Positions 51,871 through 60,872 of a stretch of DNA of 64,000 nucleotides are shown here, one piece after another (positions within the stretch are counted from its first letter, which is position 1; each line of letters begins with the position of its first letter). The translations under genes were made by a program, and so were the position numbers. Location: positions 434,001 through 498,000 of the forward strand of contig NZ_BSTL01000003.1 in assembly GCF_030269485.1 (NCBI RefSeq), read 5' to 3'. Origin of the DNA: Actinoplanes sp. NBRC 103695 (GTDB lineage Bacteria > Actinomycetota > Actinomycetes > Mycobacteriales > Micromonosporaceae). A model generated the notes under the pieces. The model saw only the letters and a list, made by a program, of their open reading frames with translations. It ran no database searches and was not told where the DNA came from.

Positions 51871-53270
51871 CTCTGTTCCGATCCGGTCGGCAGCGTCGCC
51901 ACGAACCGGGCTCCCGTGGTGCCGGTGTTCCCGGCGGTCAGGTCGCCTCCGTGCAGGCGCGCGTTCTCGCGGGCCAGGGCCAGACCAAGACCACTTCCTG
52001 GGGTACGCGTCCGTGCGGCGTCCGCCTTCCAGAAGCGGTCGAAGACGTGCCGCAGTGCCTCCGGGTGCAGCCCTGGGCCGCTGTCGGTGACCTCGATCAG
52101 CACCTGTGCGGCCGTGGCGGAGACACTCAGCCGCACCGGCGGAGCGCCGTGCCGCAGGGCGTTGCCGACCAGGTTGGCGACGATGACGTCGAGCCGGCGG
52201 GGGTCCAGTCGCGCCTCGAGCCGGTCCGGCGCCGACACGGTCACCCGGTCCAGCCAGCCCCGGGCGCGTAGCGTGCCGTGGACCACGGCTGGCAGATCGA
52301 TCACCTCCAGCCGGAGACCGGCGGTGCCGGCGTCGAACCGGGACACCTCCATCAGGTCCTCGACCAGCGCCACCAGCCGGTTCGTCTCCATGATGGCCAG
52401 CGTCACGGACTCGCGGGCGTCGGCGTCCATCGCGCCGGCGGCGTCATCGAGGACCTCGACCACCGCGGTGAGCGTGCTCAGCGGCGTACGCAGCTCGTGG
52501 GAGACGTCCGCGGCGAACCGCCGGGCCTCGGTCTGCATCCGATGCATCGTGGCCATCGATGTCTGTACCGATGCGGCCATCTCGTTGACGGTGACGGTCA
52601 GCTCGGCCAGTTCGTCGGCGCCTCGCGGCGGCGTCCGGGCGCCGAGGTCGCCGTCGGCCAGCCGGCGCGCGGTGTCGCGGAGCTTGGCCACCGGACGCAG
52701 GACGCTGCCCGCGGCCAGCAGGGCCAGCAGGACCGCGAGAGCCAGCGCCAGCGCCGCGGTGCCCAGGGTGGAGCGCACGAGGCCGTCGACCTGGCGGTCG
52801 ACGGCGGTGAGGTCGCGGGCCGCGTACACCTGGATCCCGGAGGCGGAACGCGCGCCGTCCGGCGCGGTGATCATCACCGGGGTGCCGATCAGCAGCCACG
52901 GCCGGTCACCGGCGACGATCCGCTGGGTCACCAGCCGTTCCCGGGCGGCGACGGCGCCGCGCAGCTCGGCGGTGACCAGGTCGGGCCCGTCGCCGGCCGA
53001 GGAGCGTAGCGAGCGGTAGACGACCACCGTGTTCGCCCCGACCGCGGACCGCAGCCGGTCGAGGCTGTCCTGAGCCGGGGGATAGGCGAGGGTGGGTGCG
53101 GTCGCGCCGATCTGCTCGGCGACGCCGCGGACCAGTTGTTGCTCGGCGGAGGCGACCAGGGCAGCACGGGCCGACTGGGCGCTGACCCAGGCCGTCACCG
53201 CCACGCTGAGGGCCGCCACCAGCGCGAAGGCGACGACCAGCCGCATCCGCAGCCCGCGCGCCCTCACCAC
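51867..53270 (-). CDS. HAMP-domain sensor histidine kinase
   Basis: A 467-aa OmpR-class kinase. Helix 1 (about residues 10-30) and helix 2 (about 168-192) flank an external sensor domain; a HAMP domain follows (RPVAKLRDTARRLADGDLGA), then the HisKA site FAADVSHELRTPLSTL and the ATPase with VANLVGNALRHG, VTDSGPGLHPEA and GSGLGLALARE. GTG 53270 overlaps the regulator gene by 7 nt. It probably senses an envelope signal, with help from the GerMN lipoprotein. Confidence 0.94.
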   Translation of the reverse strand: MVRARGLRMRLVVAFALVAALSVAVTAWVSAQSARAALVASAEQQLVRGVAEQIGATAPTLAYPPAQDSLDRLRSAVGANTVVVYRSLRSSAGDGPDLVTAELRGAVAARERLVTQRIVAGDRPWLLIGTPVMITAPDGARSASGIQVYAARDLTAVDRQVDGLVRSTLGTAALALALAVLLALLAAGSVLRPVAKLRDTARRLADGDLGARTPPRGADELAELTVTVNEMAASVQTSMATMHRMQTEARRFAADVSHELRTPLSTLTAVVEVLDDAAGAMDADARESVTLAIMETNRLVALVEDLMEVSRFDAGTAGLRLEVIDLPAVVHGTLRARGWLDRVTVSAPDRLEARLDPRRLDVIVANLVGNALRHGAPPVRLSVSATAAQVLIEVTDSGPGLHPEALRHVFDRFWKADAARTRTPGSGLGLALARENARLHGGDLTAGNTGTTGARFVATLPTGSEQR

Positions 53271-53938
53271 GGCCCGAATCGGTAACCGAAGCCGCGTACG
53301 GTCTGCACGTAGACCGGCGCCGCCGGGTCTGTCTCGATCTTGGCCCGGAGCCGTTGCACACAGTTGTCGACCAGCCGGGAGTCGCCGAGGAAGTCCTGCT
53401 CCCAGACCTCGCTGAGCAGCTGCTGCCGGCTGAACACCCGGCCCGGGGCCCGGGAGATGGTCAGCAGCAGCCGCAGCTCGGTCGGGGTCAGCGCCACCGG
53501 CCGGCCGCCCACCGAGACGGCCAGTCCCACGGTGTCGATCACCAGCTCCCGGAACAGCTTGGTGCCGTCCGGCGCGCCGACGCTGCGCCGCAGCACCGCC
53601 CGGATCCGCGCGTCCAGAACCGTCGGCTGCACCGGCTTGATCACATAGTCGTCCGCGCCCGCCTCCAGACCATCGACCACGTGGAAGTCATCACCACGCG
53701 CCGTGAGCATGATCACCGGCACCTCGCCGGCGGACCGGATCCGCCGGCACACCTCGATGCCGTCCATGCCCGGCAGCATCAGGTCGAGCACCACCAGATC
53801 CGGTGGCGCGGACCGGAACTCGTCCAGCCCCGCCTCGCCCGAGGCGGCCGTACGCAGGTCGTGACCGTGCCGGCTCAACGCGAGCCGCAGCCCCCGCCGC
53901 ACCAGCGGATCATCCTCGATGAGCAGCACCGATGCCAT
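53264..53938 (-). CDS. OmpR/PhoB-family response regulator
   Basis: A 224-aa response regulator: receiver domain with IEDD, phospho-acceptor Asp in VVLDLMLPGMDGIE, Thr in MLTARG and Lys in VIKPVQ; winged-helix DNA-binding domain (about 130-224) with LTPTELRLLLTISRAPGRVF and RLVDNCVQRLRAKIE, ending GFGYRFGPW. ATG 53938 starts the receiver; the longer open frame upstream is unrelated. It is divergent from the SGNH lipoprotein gene (112 bp apart), which may be a target. Confidence 0.94.
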   Translation of the reverse strand: MASVLLIEDDPLVRRGLRLALSRHGHDLRTAASGEAGLDEFRSAPPDLVVLDLMLPGMDGIEVCRRIRSAGEVPVIMLTARGDDFHVVDGLEAGADDYVIKPVQPTVLDARIRAVLRRSVGAPDGTKLFRELVIDTVGLAVSVGGRPVALTPTELRLLLTISRAPGRVFSRQQLLSEVWEQDFLGDSRLVDNCVQRLRAKIETDPAAPVYVQTVRGFGYRFGPW

Positions 53939-54050
53939 CCACGCAGTATGCCGCCGACCTGCCGGCGCGCACCGATCCCGGCCGCCTCTGCGACACACCT
54001 GCGACATCATTCCGGCTTGGCCGGGACACGTGCTCGGCACGCTCGAACCC

Positions 54051-54791
54051 ATGATCAGACGCGACAGGCTCATGCTCGGACTGGCGGCGCTGCTCGCGGC
54101 GGCGGCGGGCTGCTCGGGCGGAGACGGCCGACCGGGCGCGCCGCCCGCCGCCCCGCCCGCCGGACCGACCCGAGTGATCCTGCTCGGCGACTCCGTGGCC
54201 GCCGGGCAGGCGCTCCCCATGAACGTGGCGCTCGGCGCCGCCGGGGTCGAGTTCCACTCGATGGCCTCCGACGGCGGCGGCACCGTGGTCGGCCCCGTCT
54301 CCGAACAACTGTGGCAGACGCTCCCGGACCGCCTCGCCGACGCCCGGCCCAGCACGGTGATCTATCAGATCACCACCTACGACTGGGGCAGCGAGCAGGA
54401 ACAGGAAGCCGCCTACGAGCGACTGGCCACGACCGTGGCCCAGGCGGGAGCCCGGCTGGTCTTCGTCACCATGCCCCCGATCAAACCGGACGACTTCTAC
54501 GAGCCGCACATGGACGACCTCACCAACGCCGCCGACGCCGCCCGGGCGGTCGGCGCCGGCACCGTCGTGCTCGACGCAGCCGAAGTCTGGGGCACCACCT
54601 ACCAGCGGACCCGGAACGGAGTAGCGGACCGCAGCTCCGACGGGATCCACACCTGCCCGCAAGGCGCCGCGCGCTTCACCAGCTGGTTGCTCCGCGAACT
54701 CGCCGAGCTCTACCCCGGTTTCCGGCCGCCCGACCCGGCGACCTGGGCCAACTCCGGCTGGTCAGGCGACAGACGCTTCATCGGCTGCTGA
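54051..54791 (+). CDS. SGNH/GDSL-family hydrolase lipoprotein
   Basis: A 246-aa exported lipoprotein (lipobox LAAAAGCSGG, Cys about residue 21) with an SGNH-hydrolase fold: block I VILLGDSVAAGQ carries the nucleophile Ser and block V SDGIHTCPQGAARF the Asp-His pair. Block II/III residues (SDGGG, TTYDWGS) are also plausible. It should cleave or transfer acyl esters outside the membrane. Its neighbours (an acyltransferase-3 gene and a two-component system with a lipoprotein) suggest a role in cell-envelope acylation. ATG 54051 is required for the signal peptide. Confidence 0.88.
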   Translation: MIRRDRLMLGLAALLAAAAGCSGGDGRPGAPPAAPPAGPTRVILLGDSVAAGQALPMNVALGAAGVEFHSMASDGGGTVVGPVSEQLWQTLPDRLADARPSTVIYQITTYDWGSEQEQEAAYERLATTVAQAGARLVFVTMPPIKPDDFYEPHMDDLTNAADAARAVGAGTVVLDAAEVWGTTYQRTRNGVADRSSDGIHTCPQGAARFTSWLLRELAELYPGFRPPDPATWANSGWSGDRRFIGC

Positions 54792-54994
54792 CAGAGGCGG
54801 TCCTCGGCGGTCCGGTGATCCGGCGCGCCGCGTGTGGCGCCCTGAATGTGCTGCTCTCCGACCCGACCGCTTCTCGCCGCCGGGGCACGGCCGGTCATGC
54901 CGGTGTCCCAGCCGCGCTCGACCGCCGTGGCGTGGCGGCGGGTGGACCGGAGCTGGGACTATCGACTGTGTCTCGTGTCCTTTGAAGTCGGCGG

Positions 54995-57817
54995 GTGTGT
55001 CTGGTGGATTTTCGGGTGCTCGGCCCGCTGGAGGTTCGCGACGAGTCAGGCTTCGTGGTGCCTTCCGTCCGGCGGAAGCCACGAATGCTTCTGGCGGTGC
55101 TTCTCCTGCGGCCGAACACGCCGGCGTCACCCGATGCGCTCATCGACTTGCTGTGGCCGCAGGGGCCGCCCGCATCGGCGACGGCCAACCTCCAGTCGTA
55201 CGTCGCGGATCTTCGGCGCATGCTGCACAGCACCGCGTTGTCCGGACAGCAGCGGATCGTCACGACCCGCGGCGGCTATCTCCTGACGGTGGAACCGGAC
55301 GAACTGGACGCCGCCGTCTTCGAGCGCCTGGCGGCCGACGGACAGCGGCACCACGCGGAGGGCCGGTTCGCGGCAGCCGCCGACGCGCTGCTGCGAGCGT
55401 TGGCCCTGTGGCGTGGTGGGGTGCTGGACGGGCTTGCGCTGCCGGAGGCGATCCGGCTGGAGGCCGGCCGGTTGGAGGAACTACGCCTCGCCGCGATGGA
55501 GGACGCCTTCGACGCCCGATTGGGGCTCGGCGCCCACGTCGAACTCGTCACGGAGCTGCTGACATCGACCACACGCCATCCGCTGCGGGAGCGACTGTGG
55601 GGACAGCTGATGCTCGCGCTGTACCGCAGTGGCCGGCGGGCGGAGGCGCTGGACGCCTACCAGCGGTGCAGCCGGCTGCTGCGTCAAGAGCTGGACGTGC
55701 GGCCCGGACGGGCGCTTGAGGAGCTTCATCAGCGCCTCGCCGCCGACCTGGAGGTGCCGCTGACCGGTGCGACCGGCACCCCGTCGCCGACGCCACGCCA
55801 GCTGCCCGCGGACATCTCCGCTTTCACCGGTCGCGCGGCGCATCTGCGTCGGCTGGGCGCCGTTGCCGCCGGGCATGGTGACCGGCCGACCGCCACGGCC
55901 ATGGCGATCACCGGCACCGCCGGGGTGGGCAAGACCACGCTGGCGGTGCGCTGGGCGCACCACGTGGCCGATCAATTCCCCGACGGGCAGTTGTTCCTCA
56001 ACCTCCGCGGCTTCGACCCGTCCGGGCCGCCGCTGACATCGGTCGAAGCGATCCGGGTCCTGCTCGAGGCCCTCGGTGTGCCGCCCCACCGGATTCCCGC
56101 CACCGCGGAGGGGCAAGTGGGCTTGTACCGGAGCACCTTGGCGGGCAAGCGCGTGCTCCTGCTGCTGGACAACGCCCGGGACGCCGAACAGGTGCGCCCC
56201 CTGATGCCCGGTACGTCCGCATCGCTGGCGGTCATCACGAGCAGAGACCGGCTGATCGGCCTGGCGGCCACCGAAGCGGCCCAGATCATGCCCGTGGATC
56301 TGCCCGACGCCGGAGAGGCACGGAGGCTGCTCGCCGCCCGGATCGGGGAACACCGGGTGCTGGAAGAACCGCTGGCCGCCGACGAGATCGTCGAGTTCTG
56401 CGCGCGGTTGCCACTCGCGCTGGCCATCGCCGCCGCCTATGCCTGCGCCCACCCCGGCCTTTCCCTGACCACCCTGGCCGACCAGTTGCGCTCATCCGCC
56501 GGCGCCCTGACCGCGCTGACCGGTGACGACGCCGCCACCGATCTACGCAGGGTCTTCCTTTGGTCGTACCGTGCGCTGAGCCCCGCGGCGGCCGAGCTGT
56601 TCGCCCTGCTCGGTCTCCATCCCGGCACCGACATCGGTGCACCGGCCATCACCAGCCTCGCCGGCCTCTCCGCTGCCGCCGTGCGCGGGCTGCTCCGGGA
56701 ACTGTCCGGCGCCAATCTGCTCACCGAGCACGCACCCGGCAGGTACACCTGTCACGATCTCCTGCGGGCGTACGCGCGGGAGCTGGCCGGCGACCCGCAC
56801 CGCCGGCACCTGCGACCGGCCGCCGAACGCAGGCTGGTCGGCCACTACCTGCACACGGCGCACGCCGCGGCGCTGCTGCTGAATCCGCATCGGGACGCAG
56901 CCTCGCCGGCGCCGGCGCCCGAGGGCGTCACGCCGGAACGCCTCGATGCTCCGGAGCAGGCGCTCTCATGGTTCAAAGCCGAACACAACAACCTTCTGGA
57001 CACTGTCGAGCTGGCGGCCGCCACCGGTGGCGACCTCCACGCCGGGCAACTGGCCGGGACTCTGACGAACTACCTGGACCGGAACGGTTACTGGCAGGAC
57101 TTGGTGGCGGTGCATCGCGCGGCCCTGCGGACGGCGCGACGGCTCGCCGATCCGGTCGCCGAGGCCCACGCCCATCGCGGACTCGGTCTCGCGTACGCCA
57201 GCGTGGGCCACCTGGACGAGGCGCCTGCGCACTACCAGGCCGCGCTCGACCTGTACGAGCGTGCGGGCGATCACGTCGGTCAGGCGCACACGCACCGGAA
57301 CGTCGCCTGGGTGCACGGCCGGCAGAGTGACCACCTCGAGGCGCTTCGCCACTCGGAATCTGCCCTCGCACTGTTCCGGGAAACCGGCCATCGAGCCGGC
57401 GAGGCCAACAGCCTCAACGCCGTCGGCTGGTACAGCGCACTTCTGGGCCGCCACCGGCAGGCCTTGGCCCACTGTCTGGAAGCGCTCGAAAAGCTTCAGG
57501 CACTGGGCCACCGCACCGGTGAGGCGTACGCCTGGGACAGCCTCGGTTATATCCACGGTCACCTCGGTGACCACGCCCAAGCGGTGACCTGCTTCGAGTA
57601 CGCGGTTGCCCTGTTTCGCGAGACCCACGACCGGTACTGCCTGGCCGACGTGCTGACGCATCTCGGCGACGCCCAGCACGACACCGGTGACCGCCGAGCC
57701 GCGCGGGCGGCATGGCACGAGGCCGGTGAGATCCTCGACCAGCTCAGGCACCCCGACGGCGAGGCCGTGCGGGCCAAACTCCGCCGGCTCGACCACCCTC
57801 CGCTCGTGGGGTCCTGA
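54995..57817 (+). CDS. AfsR/SARP-type regulator (BTAD, NB-ARC, TPR)
   Basis: A 940-aa AfsR-like activator. Residues 1-95 form the OmpR-type DNA-binding domain (DFRVLGPLEV, ATANLQSYVADLRR, GGYLL). The bacterial transcriptional activation domain follows (100-245; HPLRERLWGQLMLALYRSGR). An NB-ARC ATPase (270-560) has the P-loop ITGTAGVGKTTLAVRWAHH and the LLLLDNARDAEQVRPL strand. A C-terminal TPR array (700-930) contains AHAHRGLGLAYASVGHLDEA and similar repeats. Starts at GTG 54995 or 55004. AfsR-type proteins switch on secondary metabolism or development, but no biosynthetic genes are near. A second member follows in the same direction. Confidence 0.93.
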   Translation: MCLVDFRVLGPLEVRDESGFVVPSVRRKPRMLLAVLLLRPNTPASPDALIDLLWPQGPPASATANLQSYVADLRRMLHSTALSGQQRIVTTRGGYLLTVEPDELDAAVFERLAADGQRHHAEGRFAAAADALLRALALWRGGVLDGLALPEAIRLEAGRLEELRLAAMEDAFDARLGLGAHVELVTELLTSTTRHPLRERLWGQLMLALYRSGRRAEALDAYQRCSRLLRQELDVRPGRALEELHQRLAADLEVPLTGATGTPSPTPRQLPADISAFTGRAAHLRRLGAVAAGHGDRPTATAMAITGTAGVGKTTLAVRWAHHVADQFPDGQLFLNLRGFDPSGPPLTSVEAIRVLLEALGVPPHRIPATAEGQVGLYRSTLAGKRVLLLLDNARDAEQVRPLMPGTSASLAVITSRDRLIGLAATEAAQIMPVDLPDAGEARRLLAARIGEHRVLEEPLAADEIVEFCARLPLALAIAAAYACAHPGLSLTTLADQLRSSAGALTALTGDDAATDLRRVFLWSYRALSPAAAELFALLGLHPGTDIGAPAITSLAGLSAAAVRGLLRELSGANLLTEHAPGRYTCHDLLRAYARELAGDPHRRHLRPAAERRLVGHYLHTAHAAALLLNPHRDAASPAPAPEGVTPERLDAPEQALSWFKAEHNNLLDTVELAAATGGDLHAGQLAGTLTNYLDRNGYWQDLVAVHRAALRTARRLADPVAEAHAHRGLGLAYASVGHLDEAPAHYQAALDLYERAGDHVGQAHTHRNVAWVHGRQSDHLEALRHSESALALFRETGHRAGEANSLNAVGWYSALLGRHRQALAHCLEALEKLQALGHRTGEAYAWDSLGYIHGHLGDHAQAVTCFEYAVALFRETHDRYCLADVLTHLGDAQHDTGDRRAARAAWHEAGEILDQLRHPDGEAVRAKLRRLDHPPLVGS

Positions 57818-57830
57818 GGCCGGCGCGGGG

Positions 57831-57848
57831 CCATACGAACTTGTATGG
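57831..57848. repeat. 18-bp inverted repeat after the first SARP gene
   Basis: CCATAC-GAACTT-GTATGG: 6-bp arms and a 6-bp spacer, 13 bp after the stop of the first SARP gene. It could be a short hairpin or a regulator site for the second SARP gene 190 bp on. The 220 bp between the two genes contain nothing else I can name. Confidence 0.5.
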
Positions 57849-58037
57849 CGGGTGTGTAGAGGCGTCGGGCACGATCCGGCGGTCGTGTGCCGGATGTGCG
57901 CATCGGCCTGTGCGTGGGTCGGGCTCGGCCGCATCGCCTACGCGGTCTCCTCGGCTCAGCTCGCCGAGTGTCGGGCCGGTTGGTGGTCTTGCGCCCGGAC
58001 CGTCCGTGCTCTGGTCCGTACCGAATCGGGGGTTTCG

Positions 58038-60872
58038 GTGGAGTTCAGGCTGCTCGGACCACTCGTGGTGGTGGACGACGACGGCGCGGAGCTGGTCGTG
58101 CCGCGCCGGATGCAGCGCCTGCTGCTGGCGATGCTGCTGCTGCACAGCAACACCAGGGTGGCGACCGACACGATCATCGGCACCCTCTGGCGGGACCGGC
58201 CGCCCGCCTCGGCCTACGCCAACATCCAGTCGCACATCTCCGTGCTGCGCGGACTGCTGGGCGACCGGGAGAGACTCGCCACCCGGCCCGGTGGCTACCT
58301 GTTGCGTACCAGCGGGGACGAAGTGGACGTGGTCAGATTCGAGGAGCTCGCGGCGAGGGGCAGGCGGGAGCTCGCGGGCGGCCAGCCCGCAGTCGCGCTG
58401 CGGCACCTGACTGAGGCCAAGGACCTGTGGCGCGGGCACGTGCTCGAGGACATCGAGGTCCCGGGCCTCCTCTGGCCGCACGTGACCAGGCTGGAGGAGC
58501 AGCGGCTCGCGGTCGTCGAGGACCACGTCGAGGCGTTGCTCACCTGTGGCCGGGCCGCGGACGCGATCGCCGAGCTCACCGCGCTGGTCGAGCGGTACCC
58601 GCTGCGGGAGCGGTTCACCGAGCAGCTCATCCGGGCGATGCACCGGTCCGGCAGGCCTGCTGAGGCGCTCGAGGTCTACCAGCGGCTGCGGGACGTGCTC
58701 GGCGCCGAGCTCGGAGTCGAGCCGGGCGCCAGGCTGCGCAGGCTGCATCGGGCGTTGATCAGCGGCGAGCCGGACGAGACGGCGCGGCCGGGCCAGTGGC
58801 CCGTGTGCCAGCTGCCGCCGAGGGTCGCGGACTTCGTCGGCCACGACGAGGACCTGCGCGGCGTCGTGGACCTGCTGACCGCGGGTGGCATCGTTGTCGT
58901 CTCCGGCACGCCCGGCGTCGGCAAGACGGCGTTCGCGGTCGAGGTCTCGCACCGGCTGCGCGAGCGGTTCCCGGACGGCCAGCTGTACGTGTCGCTGGAA
59001 GGCAGGCACGACTGCGACCACGTGCTCGGCGAGCTGCTGACCTCGTTGGGCGTCCAGGTCACGGCGCTGCCCCACGGGCCGAGGGCACGGGCGGTGGCGT
59101 TCCGCGCGCTGGTGGCCGACCGCCGGGTGCTCGTGGTGGTCGACGCGGCCCGCGTCGCCGAGCAGGTCGAGCTGTTCCTGCCGGGCACCGGGCACAGCGC
59201 CGTGCTGGTCACCAGCAGGAGCATGGTCGGGGACCTGCCCGGTGCGCACCATGTGCGGCTGGCGCCGTTGCGCGGCGCCGACGCGGTCACGTTGATGGCC
59301 AGGATGATCCCCGACGGCCGGGTGCGCGGAAGACTCGACGCCGCGCACGAGATCGTCGAGCTGTGCGGTGGCCTGCCGCTGGCGCTGCGGGTCGTGGGCG
59401 CCCGGCTGCGGCCGCAGCCGGCGACCAGCCTGGAGCGGATGGCCGACCGGTTGCGCGACGGCCAGCGCAGACTCGACGAACTGGCCTACGACGGCCTGCA
59501 GGTGCGCTCGGTGCTGGAGATCGCCGTCAGCGAGCTCCCGCCGGACCTGGAGGTCGCGTTCCGGCGGATGGCCTTGCTCTCCGACGACTTCGCAGCGTGG
59601 ACGCTGGGTGTGCTGACCAACGGCAGCGACGGCGAACGCCTCGTCGAAAGGCTCGTCGCCTACGGCCTCCTGGACCCGGTCGGCGTCGACGCGACCGGGG
59701 AACCCCGCTACCGGCCGCACGCGCTGGTGGCGTTGTTCGTCGCGGAGCTCGCCCAGCGGCACGACGACTCGGCGGGCGCAATCGGCGACCTGCTCGACGC
59801 GCTGACCGCCATGGCCGCCGCGGTGCACGGCCGGGTGATCCGCGCCAGCGAGGGACTGCCGCCCCAGCCAGGTCCGATCCCACAGCACCCCGACTGCGCC
59901 CGGCTTACCCGCGACGCGCAGGCGTGGCTGCGAGTCGAACGGCACCGGCTGCTCGACGTCATCGGCCAGGCCTGCCGCATCGGCCTGTACGAGCGGGCGG
60001 CCAGGCTCGCCGACCTGACCATCCCCGCGCTCGACCAGCTCGGCCTCGACGACCTGCGGTTGACGTTGAGGACGATCTTCGACGCGGCGTCCGCGGCCGG
60101 CGACGAGGTCGTCGCGTGGCGCGCCGAGTACTGCCGGGCGGACCTGCTGGTCGCCGACGACCTGGCCGCCGCCGCAAGCGCCTACCTGGCCTGCGCCGAC
60201 GCGTTCCGGAGGCTCGACCGGCCCCGTGAGCTCGTGTACAGCATCACCGGCCTGGCGTTCGTGAACGGGCTGCGGGGCATCGACCCGGCCGCCCAGGTCG
60301 CGGAGGCCCGGGAGGTGGCTCGCGGCTGCGACCCGCTGACCGAGGCCCTCGCGCTGCGCACCCACGCCGAGACGTCGTTCATGGCCGGTCGGCCCGGTGA
60401 GGCGCTGGAGCTGCTGACTCACGCGCTGGAGCTGGCGCGCGAGCCCGGCGAGATGCGCCGGCTGGTGCTGATGCGGACCGCGGACTGCGCGATCGCCCTC
60501 GGCGACCTCGCCCGCGCCCACGAGGCCGTCGACGAGGCATTCTCGCTGGTGGACACCGCGAACAACCCGCGTGGGGTCGCGTGGGTAATCGTGTTGCGCA
60601 ACCGGGTCCGGCTGGCGGAGGGCCGGCCGGACCCGGTGATCGGTGATGCCGTTCGTGCGCGTGAACTGTCCGTCAAGTCCGGTGACGCCCGCGGGGTCGC
60701 CGTCGCGACGATGCAGCTCGGTGAGGCCTACCTGCGGTCCGGTGCGCCGGATCGGGCGGCCGGGCTGCTGGTGGAGTGCCTCGAGATGTTCGAGGTTACC
60801 GGGGTCCGGTACTGGCGGGCCCACACCGAGCGGTTGCTCGCCGAGGCCCGCCAGTCACCCGCCTACCGGTGA
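58038..60872 (+). CDS. AfsR/SARP-type regulator (second copy, divergent sequence)
   Basis: A 944-aa paralogue in domain order but not close in sequence to the first: DNA-binding domain (EFRLLGPLVVVDDDGAEL, AYANIQSHISVLR), BTAD (about 95-245; YPLRERFTEQLIRAMHRSGR), NB-ARC with VVSGTPGVGKTAFAVEVSHR and VLVVVDAARVAEQVELFLPG, and a C-terminal helical/TPR part (about 590-940). GTG 58038 begins the DNA-binding domain; the frame is open farther upstream, into the first SARP gene, and that part was rejected. Its last 10 nt overlap the end of the convergent RHS gene. Target genes are unknown. Confidence 0.93.
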   Translation: MEFRLLGPLVVVDDDGAELVVPRRMQRLLLAMLLLHSNTRVATDTIIGTLWRDRPPASAYANIQSHISVLRGLLGDRERLATRPGGYLLRTSGDEVDVVRFEELAARGRRELAGGQPAVALRHLTEAKDLWRGHVLEDIEVPGLLWPHVTRLEEQRLAVVEDHVEALLTCGRAADAIAELTALVERYPLRERFTEQLIRAMHRSGRPAEALEVYQRLRDVLGAELGVEPGARLRRLHRALISGEPDETARPGQWPVCQLPPRVADFVGHDEDLRGVVDLLTAGGIVVVSGTPGVGKTAFAVEVSHRLRERFPDGQLYVSLEGRHDCDHVLGELLTSLGVQVTALPHGPRARAVAFRALVADRRVLVVVDAARVAEQVELFLPGTGHSAVLVTSRSMVGDLPGAHHVRLAPLRGADAVTLMARMIPDGRVRGRLDAAHEIVELCGGLPLALRVVGARLRPQPATSLERMADRLRDGQRRLDELAYDGLQVRSVLEIAVSELPPDLEVAFRRMALLSDDFAAWTLGVLTNGSDGERLVERLVAYGLLDPVGVDATGEPRYRPHALVALFVAELAQRHDDSAGAIGDLLDALTAMAAAVHGRVIRASEGLPPQPGPIPQHPDCARLTRDAQAWLRVERHRLLDVIGQACRIGLYERAARLADLTIPALDQLGLDDLRLTLRTIFDAASAAGDEVVAWRAEYCRADLLVADDLAAAASAYLACADAFRRLDRPRELVYSITGLAFVNGLRGIDPAAQVAEAREVARGCDPLTEALALRTHAETSFMAGRPGEALELLTHALELAREPGEMRRLVLMRTADCAIALGDLARAHEAVDEAFSLVDTANNPRGVAWVIVLRNRVRLAEGRPDPVIGDAVRARELSVKSGDARGVAVATMQLGEAYLRSGAPDRAAGLLVECLEMFEVTGVRYWRAHTERLLAEARQSPAYR

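Noticed and set aside
57744..60824. Long minus-strand open frame opposite the second SARP gene
   Set aside because: It has Pro/Gln/Arg/His-rich composition and no domain; the opposite strand has complete BTAD and NB-ARC motifs. It is a high-GC antisense shadow.
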